Made by a program: the position numbers and the translations under genes. From Desulfobacteraceae bacterium (GTDB lineage Bacteria; Desulfobacterota; Desulfobacteria; Desulfobacterales; SURF-15): a stretch of 26,197 nucleotides of DNA. Below the pieces are notes generated by a model. The model saw only the letters and a program-made list of their open reading frames with translations. It had not been told where the DNA came from and searched no databases. Numbering within the stretch: the stretch's first letter is position 1; every line of letters starts with the position of its first letter. The stretch covers positions 1 through 26,197 of the forward strand of contig QZKK01000144.1 in NCBI GenBank assembly GCA_003599475.1, given 5' to 3'. Shown here one piece after another: positions 21,778 through 26,197 of this stretch.

Positions 21778-23283
21778 GTGAAGGCCGATCGATTGATCAT
21801 CAGCGGCGACCTCCATGCGGATCCGGCCGTCCGGGAGCGGTTCAGCAGGGATATGAGCGCCTACCGGATCGTTCCCGCCCTGGTGGTTGAACCCAGAGAC
21901 GAGGAAGATGTGATCCGCACGCTTCGGTTCGCAAGAAACGAGGGGCATTCCATCGTATCGCGCTCCGGGGGGAGCGATCTCAGCGGGGCATCGATCGGCC
22001 CAGGAATCGTCTTGAACTTCAAAAGATACCTCAACCGGCTCGTCTCCGTAGGCGAGGAGAGCGTGGTCGAGCCGGGAATGATCCTGGATCATTTCGTCAA
22101 AAAGATCACCGAACACGGCCTGATGCTGCCGGCCGTGCCGTCGAGCAGCGCGATTTGTGCGCTGGGCGGAAACGTCGGCACGCGCTCGACCGGTCCCCGT
22201 ACGGCAAAATACGGAACCCTGGATGCATTCGTCGCCTCCCTGAGGTTCATTACGGCCGGAGGAGAAGTCGTCGATACGGCCGAACGCCTGCCCGATCACC
22301 TGGCAGCCGGGTTGAAAAAGATCCGGGAAAGGTATCTATCCGATGCCGAAAGCCGAGCCATCATGGACAGGAGGCCCTTTGTGGCCGGCGGATACAATCT
22401 GAAGGCACTCGCCAGGTACACCGACATGCGCGAATTGGCCACCCACCTCCTGATCGGCAGTGTCGGCACCCTTGGAATCGTGACGCAAATACGGCTCAAG
22501 TTGATCCGGAAGCAGACGATTCACGGGATTCTGGTGGCGCATTTCAGAGACTACGGAGGATTGACCGAGGGGGCCGTGCGTTTGAAGGCGCTGAATCCTG
22601 CCGCCCTGGAATATTCGGACGCTTCCTGTTCGGAAAGGGTCGAAGGCAAGATCCTCAATCTCGAAGATCCGGATATCGTCGGAACGCTGGTCGCCGAATT
22701 CGACGGCTCCGCAGAACAGGGCCGGGAAGCCGGAAAGGTCATCGAAGGCCTTGGAGTTTCCCGGATGTGGAACATCTCCCCCGGCAGCCCCGAGGAGGCA
22801 GCCCTCTGGAATGACCGGAGGCGGATTCAGATGTCGCTGCTGAAATACTGCCGCGAGAACAATCTTCTGTTGATTCCCGTCATCGACGACCTGGCTGTTC
22901 ACCTGAAGGATATCGGCTCGATCCTTCAGGAAATCGAAGAATTGATGCAGCGGTTGAACCTGGAAGTCTCCTTTTATGGACACCCCGGATTCGGAAGCAT
23001 CCACGCCAGGCCTTATTTCAACCCCGCAGACGAGTCGATCAGAAACCAGATCGAGACCGTGTCCCGGGAAACCTTCAAGATCCTGCAGAAATACGCCGGA
23101 ACGCTTGTCGGAGAGCACAACGCCGGGCGCTCCCGATCGATCTATCTCGAAGAGGAGCTCGGCCCCGCCTTTTCCTATATGCGCGAGATCAAAAACCTCT
23201 TCGATCCCGACGATCTTTTGAATCCAGGGGTCCTGTTCGACACGGAACCGATCTGCACGAATATGGACTTCAGCATTCGCTGA
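21778..23283 (+). CDS. FAD-binding oxidoreductase, GlcD/D-lactate dehydrogenase type
   Basis: The product has 501 residues and starts at GTG 21778, with GGGAG upstream. The N-terminal FAD-binding domain (PCMH/FAD_binding_4 type) has VVEPRDEEDVIRTLRFARNE, RSGGSDLSGASIGPGIVLNF and SSAICALGGNVGTRSTGPRT. The C-terminal FAD-oxidase domain has YGHPGFGSIHARPYF and VGEHNAGRSRSIYLEEELGP, ending IKNLFDPDDLLNPG. It should oxidise a D-2-hydroxy acid such as lactate or glycolate in the cytoplasm and pass electrons to a partner. No cysteine-rich iron-sulfur domain is fused and no GlcF-like gene is adjacent, so the electron acceptor must be encoded elsewhere. It appears monocistronic with its own promoter. 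Confidence 0.85.
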   Translation: MKADRLIISGDLHADPAVRERFSRDMSAYRIVPALVVEPRDEEDVIRTLRFARNEGHSIVSRSGGSDLSGASIGPGIVLNFKRYLNRLVSVGEESVVEPGMILDHFVKKITEHGLMLPAVPSSSAICALGGNVGTRSTGPRTAKYGTLDAFVASLRFITAGGEVVDTAERLPDHLAAGLKKIRERYLSDAESRAIMDRRPFVAGGYNLKALARYTDMRELATHLLIGSVGTLGIVTQIRLKLIRKQTIHGILVAHFRDYGGLTEGAVRLKALNPAALEYSDASCSERVEGKILNLEDPDIVGTLVAEFDGSAEQGREAGKVIEGLGVSRMWNISPGSPEEAALWNDRRRIQMSLLKYCRENNLLLIPVIDDLAVHLKDIGSILQEIEELMQRLNLEVSFYGHPGFGSIHARPYFNPADESIRNQIETVSRETFKILQKYAGTLVGEHNAGRSRSIYLEEELGPAFSYMREIKNLFDPDDLLNPGVLFDTEPICTNMDFSIR

Positions 23284-23285
23284 GT

Positions 23286-23355
23286 AATTCGGTTGAGTGG
23301 GTAACCGGTTGAGTGGTTAAATGGTTGGCTCCCCCTCTCAACAACTCAACCGATT
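23286..23355. repeat. GGTTGAGTGG word-array inverted repeat between convergent genes
   Basis: AATTCGGTTGAGT (23286-23298) pairs with ACTCAACCGATT (23344-23355) with a one-base bulge. A second GGTTGAGTGG lies inside at about 23307, with a CTCAAC partner at 23337-23342. The repeat fills the 89-base gap between the convergent FAD oxidoreductase and aldo/keto reductase genes and may serve as a two-way terminator. Its words resemble those at 8044-8122. Confidence 0.65.
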
Positions 23356-23372
23356 CCCCTCTCGACCGCTCT

Positions 23373-24242
23373 TTATGCCTGGTCAAAAAGCGGCGACATC
23401 CCTTCTTGTTCAACCATCTTCCGCATCGCTTCGTCAGTGGGCGGGCCTTGATAGTTTGCCGCCGCCGAGAGCACCATTGGAAGAAGGGAGGCTTCCCCCG
23501 GGGTGACAAGGAAGGTGTCCGGAATCCCCAGGGCCCAGTGCACCGCCCTGGTTATCGCCTCTTCCCCGTTCAGCGGTTCGTACCAGGTGTGACAGGTACG
23601 GGTCCGTTCTCCCCATAAGCCGCGGGCGGCCGATTTGATGGTTTGAACGGCCGTCGCCTGTTTTCTGCAGAGTGCAAGCAGTCGATCGAACTCGCCCGCA
23701 TAGTATGGATTCCGCATCAGCAGGTAATTGCACGGAAGGAGCACACTGTCGAAAGGGTACTGCGCAAGGCTCTGCCGGTGCATCCTGGGGGCAAGGATTC
23801 CGTGCCCCGTAACTCCGATGAACCGGGCAAGTCCCGATTGCTTGGCCTCGATCAAAAACTCCAGGGCACCCGCAGGCCCCATCACGACCTCACGGCCGAC
23901 CACATCGGTGAGGTTATGAAGCTGAAGCAGATCCACCCGATCCGCCTGGAGCCGGTCCAGAGACCGATGGAACTGCTCCCGCGCGTCGGCGTAGGTCCGC
24001 TTGTCCGTTTTTGTCGCTAAAAAGAATCGGTTCCGGTTCTGTTTCATCCATGGGCCGATTCGAAGCTCGGCATCTCCGTATCCCGGCGCCGTATCGATGT
24101 GGTTGATTTCGTACCGGAACAGCAGCTCAAGCACCCGGTCTGCCGATTCCTGAGAAAGATTCTTGAGGCAAAAGGAGCCGAAGACGGTCCGGCTGCTCCG
24201 ATGACCGGTTCTACCGAAGGGAAGTTTTTCGATCGGCTGCAT
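23373..24242 (-). CDS. aldo/keto reductase family protein
   Basis: The 289-residue product has AAAGGAG (24256-24250) before ATG 24242. The catalytic tetrad is visible: D50 and Y55 in HIDTAPGYGDAE, K78 in ATKTDKR, and H109 in DLLQLHNL. LPFGRTGHRSSRTVFGSF is the family N-terminus, and IGVTGHG follows in the barrel. It should be an NAD(P)H-dependent oxidoreductase in the cytoplasm, but its substrate cannot be told. It belongs to the shorter 'predicted oxidoreductase' AKR group that lacks much of the C-terminal loop. A promoter lies upstream, and the gene appears monocistronic. Confidence 0.88.
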   Translation of the reverse strand: MQPIEKLPFGRTGHRSSRTVFGSFCLKNLSQESADRVLELLFRYEINHIDTAPGYGDAELRIGPWMKQNRNRFFLATKTDKRTYADAREQFHRSLDRLQADRVDLLQLHNLTDVVGREVVMGPAGALEFLIEAKQSGLARFIGVTGHGILAPRMHRQSLAQYPFDSVLLPCNYLLMRNPYYAGEFDRLLALCRKQATAVQTIKSAARGLWGERTRTCHTWYEPLNGEEAITRAVHWALGIPDTFLVTPGEASLLPMVLSAAANYQGPPTDEAMRKMVEQEGMSPLFDQA

Positions 24243-24286
24243 GGCGGTCTCCTTTCCGACATAGACGTTTCGATTTTCTTTAAGAT

Positions 24287-24315
24287 ATCGTAGCGCATCG
24301 TATTTCCGCGATCAA
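24287..24315 (-). promoter_or_regulatory. promoter of the aldo/keto reductase gene
   Basis: On the minus strand, TTGATC (24315-24310) and TACGAT (24292-24287) are 17 bases apart, each matching the consensus at four of six positions. The leader would be about 38 bases and ends with AAAGGAG. Confidence 0.4.
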
Positions 24316-24373
24316 GCGGCCAAAATCCGGATTTCGGACGGGTTTCGGGTGCGGCCGACTGCTGCAAGTACGA

Positions 24374-24446
24374 CATCAATTCTCGGTGAAACTGAAAATG
24401 TAACGATTCCGTCGGGTAGCCGGATTTTAAAACGCTCGAAACTCGC
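24374..24446 (-). repeat. dispersed 70-base element, copy 2
   Basis: This is the partner of 17481-17553, with 53 of 70 identical positions by eye and no gap needed. It starts 59 bases upstream of the -35 box of the aldo/keto reductase promoter on the minus strand. The minus-strand reading stays open here (FERFKIRLPDGIVTFSVSPR), whereas copy 1 has a stop. It adjoins the 28-base inverted repeat that starts at 24445, and the two may form one composite element. Confidence 0.6.
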
Positions 24447-24567
24447 GCACAAGAGAGCGTAAAACCGAACAGAGGCTCCGGCTTTAACCCGGCGATGATC
24501 CCTGGGATGCCTTTTCCCGGCTCAAGAAAAGCCTTGCTGCTGTTCGGTTCAACGCTCTCTAATGCGC
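24445..24567. repeat. 123-base element bounded by 28-base inverted repeats
   Basis: The arm 24445-24472 (begins GCGCACAAGAGAGCG) is complementary to 24540-24567 (ends CTCTCTAATGCGC) at 24 of 28 positions, with mismatches in two pairs. The loop contains a smaller palindrome, ATCCCTGGGAT. It is noncoding. No target-site duplication was recognised, so a MITE-like origin is only a possibility. The remainder of the 24243-24728 gap shows no gene. Confidence 0.6.
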
Positions 24568-24728
24568 TTTAAACAGTCGACCGTTTCAAAACCCGGCCAC
24601 CCGGCTCCATGTGGATGTTCACTGAGAATTGCTGAGCATAAAGCGGTTCTGTTGCAAACGATCCCAGTTTGGAGTAAAGACGGTAGGCATTGGGTGGGAA
24701 TGCGGCAAAGCGAATCAAGGGGGAACTC

Positions 24729-26197
24729 ATGGGCGTAAGGACTGCGATCATTGTTTTTTGCTTCCTGCCTCTGATCGGCTGCGCGATGGTCGGACCCGAC
24801 TATGTGGCGCCGGCACCTCCCGAACCGAAAGATTGGATAGAGAAGCAAGATCCTGCAATCGATGCTCAGAAAGCCGATCTCGGGAGCTGGTGGACGGTCT
24901 TCAAAGATCCGGTGCTCGATGACCTGATCGATTCCGTCTGCATCCGGAACCTGACGCTTCGCAGGGCCGGTATCCGGATTCTCCAGGCCCGGGCCGAGCT
25001 GGGGATTGCCACCGGCCTCTTGTATCCTCAGACACAAGCGGCGAGCACCGATTTAACCTATTATCGATTGAGCGAGAATGCGGCTGCCCTCGACACCTCC
25101 TATACGGAGGCGGCGATCGGCTTCGATGCGGCATGGGAACTGGACTTCTGGGGGAAATTCCGGCGCGGCATTCAGACGGGGGTCAGAAACCTGCAGGCTT
25201 CCGTCGCAAACTACGACGACATCCTGGTTTCGCTTGCCGCCGAGGCGGCCCGGACATACATATCGCTTCGCACCTCGGAGTCTCGGCTGGCCATCGCCCT
25301 GGAAAACACCAGGATTCAGAAAAGATCCCTCGAAATTGCCGAAGCCCGTTTCCGGGGAGGCTCGGTCACCGAACTCGACGTGGCCCAGGCGCGGGCCCTG
25401 CTGCTGAACACTCAGTCATCGATTCCCCGGTTTCAGAGGGAAATCCGTCAGGCCAAAAATGCACTGGCGATTTTGGCGGGTATGATGCCGGGGCAAATCG
25501 ACGGCCTTCTTGCGGGGCCCGGGGCGATACCCCGGCCTCCCCGGCAGGCGGCCGTAGGGATCCCGGCAGAACTGTTGCGGCGGAGGCCGGATATCCGCCT
25601 GGCGGAGCGGCAGCTTGCCGCTCAGAGTGCGCAAATCGGTTTTGCGAAAGCCGACCTGTACCCCCATTTTTCGCTTTTCGGCACCATCGGGTTCAGGGCC
25701 TCGGATGCGAAGTTTACACCCGGCGGAAGCGGGCTTGGCAATCTTTTCGAAGCGGAGAGTTTTGAATTGATCGGCGGCCCCGGGATCCGTTGGGATATCC
25801 TCAACTACGGACGGATTCGAAACAGCGTGCGCGTGCAGGACGCACGTTTTCAGGACCTGCTCGTAAGCTACGAAAACACCGTGCTCGAGGCGGCCCGCGA
25901 AGCCGAGCGCAGTATCGCCAAACGCGAACTGGAGTACGAACGCCGCCTGCGCCAGGCACACGAGCGCGCGATCACAGATGAATTGACTCAACTCAAGAAC
26001 CGGGCATTTCTCGAAGAGAATCTGGAGGACGTTTTCAGTCAAACGCAAGGACGCGGGCAGGACCTGGCGGCCATTCTCATCGATCTCGACAACTTCAAGA
26101 AGCACAACGACACCTTCGGGCATCAGGCGGGGGATCAACTTCTGCACTTCGTCGGCGTACTGTTGAATGGAGCTGTTCGTCCGGAGGATTACGCGAT
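24729..26197 (+). CDS. NodT-type outer-membrane efflux lipoprotein fused in frame to a GGDEF domain (runs off the window)
   Basis: Available are 489 codons from ATG 24729 (AAGGGGGA upstream), with no stop before the window edge. A lipoprotein signal with lipobox LIGC (C18) is followed by the RND efflux outer-membrane factor pattern: MVGPDYVAPAPPEPKDW, GSWWTVFKDPVLDDLI, WELDFWGKFRRGIQTGVRNL, ELDVAQARALLLNTQ, IPAELLRRRPDIRLAERQLA, and GPGIRWDILNYGRIRNSV. The channel should continue with about 80-100 residues of the last helices. Instead, after EAAREAERSIA (about residue 397) a short coiled coil, KRELEYERRLRQAHERA, leads into ITDELTQLKNRAFLEENLED and AAILIDLDNFKKHNDTFGHQ, then AGDQLLHFVG. That is the N-terminal half of a diguanylate cyclase domain; D452 and N460-D461 are visible, and the GGDEF motif itself lies past the edge. 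I checked the frame codon by codon across 25800-26197. Confidence 0.85.
   Translation, partial: MGVRTAIIVFCFLPLIGCAMVGPDYVAPAPPEPKDWIEKQDPAIDAQKADLGSWWTVFKDPVLDDLIDSVCIRNLTLRRAGIRILQARAELGIATGLLYPQTQAASTDLTYYRLSENAAALDTSYTEAAIGFDAAWELDFWGKFRRGIQTGVRNLQASVANYDDILVSLAAEAARTYISLRTSESRLAIALENTRIQKRSLEIAEARFRGGSVTELDVAQARALLLNTQSSIPRFQREIRQAKNALAILAGMMPGQIDGLLAGPGAIPRPPRQAAVGIPAELLRRRPDIRLAERQLAAQSAQIGFAKADLYPHFSLFGTIGFRASDAKFTPGGSGLGNLFEAESFELIGGPGIRWDILNYGRIRNSVRVQDARFQDLLVSYENTVLEAAREAERSIAKRELEYERRLRQAHERAITDELTQLKNRAFLEENLEDVFSQTQGRGQDLAAILIDLDNFKKHNDTFGHQAGDQLLHFVGVLLNGAVRPEDYA

Noticed and set aside
24652..24680. TTGCAA ... TAAAGA with a 17-base spacer upstream of the efflux/GGDEF gene
   Set aside because: The -10 box matches the consensus at only three of six positions, which is too weak to list as a promoter.

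Overview
The window looks like a chromosomal segment from an anaerobic member of the Desulfobacterota (former Deltaproteobacteria). This is an inference. It rests on two branched-chain amino-acid (Liv) ABC operons, two 'cytidylate kinase-like' paralogs, a Min cassette, moderately high G+C, frequent TTG/GTG starts and A+T-rich low-complexity repeats between genes. No rRNA, tRNA, CRISPR array, insertion sequence or phage gene was seen.

Layout. Positions 1-1150 hold a toxin-antitoxin pair on the minus strand, whose toxin is broken by a one-base frameshift, and an otherwise empty leader. Positions 1156-5783 are a complete Liv operon (binding protein, LivH, LivM, LivG, LivF), with endonuclease III (nth) 12 bases behind it. 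Positions 6815-11433 are a second complete Liv operon with its own promoter. Positions 11651-16174, minus strand, form a five-gene operon: a saccharopine/lysine-dehydrogenase-like enzyme, then the binding protein, two permeases and ATPase of a polar amino-acid transporter. Positions 16438-19443 hold two cytidylate-kinase-like genes flanking a Mn-type superoxide dismutase, with a small broken minus-strand gene between. Positions 19718-21528 are minC-minD-minE. A GlcD-type FAD oxidoreductase (21778-23283) then converges on an aldo/keto reductase (23373-24242). The window ends inside an outer-membrane efflux lipoprotein (from 24729) whose reading frame runs directly into a GGDEF domain.

How the genes work together. 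Three amino-acid importers lie within 15 kb, one with an NAD(P)-dependent amino-acid or opine dehydrogenase. With the flavin oxidoreductase, this suggests a bacterium that scavenges and oxidises amino or hydroxy acids. In all three transporter operons the gap between the binding-protein gene and the next permease contains a large inverted repeat. This would suit segmental mRNA stabilisation or attenuation that gives more binding protein than membrane components.

Most worth a second look: the in-frame efflux-channel/GGDEF fusion, which is topologically paradoxical and may be a chimera; the families of short-word intergenic repeats; a 70-base dispersed element found about 131 bases upstream of two minus-strand genes; and two single-base homopolymer frameshifts, which also bear on sequence quality.
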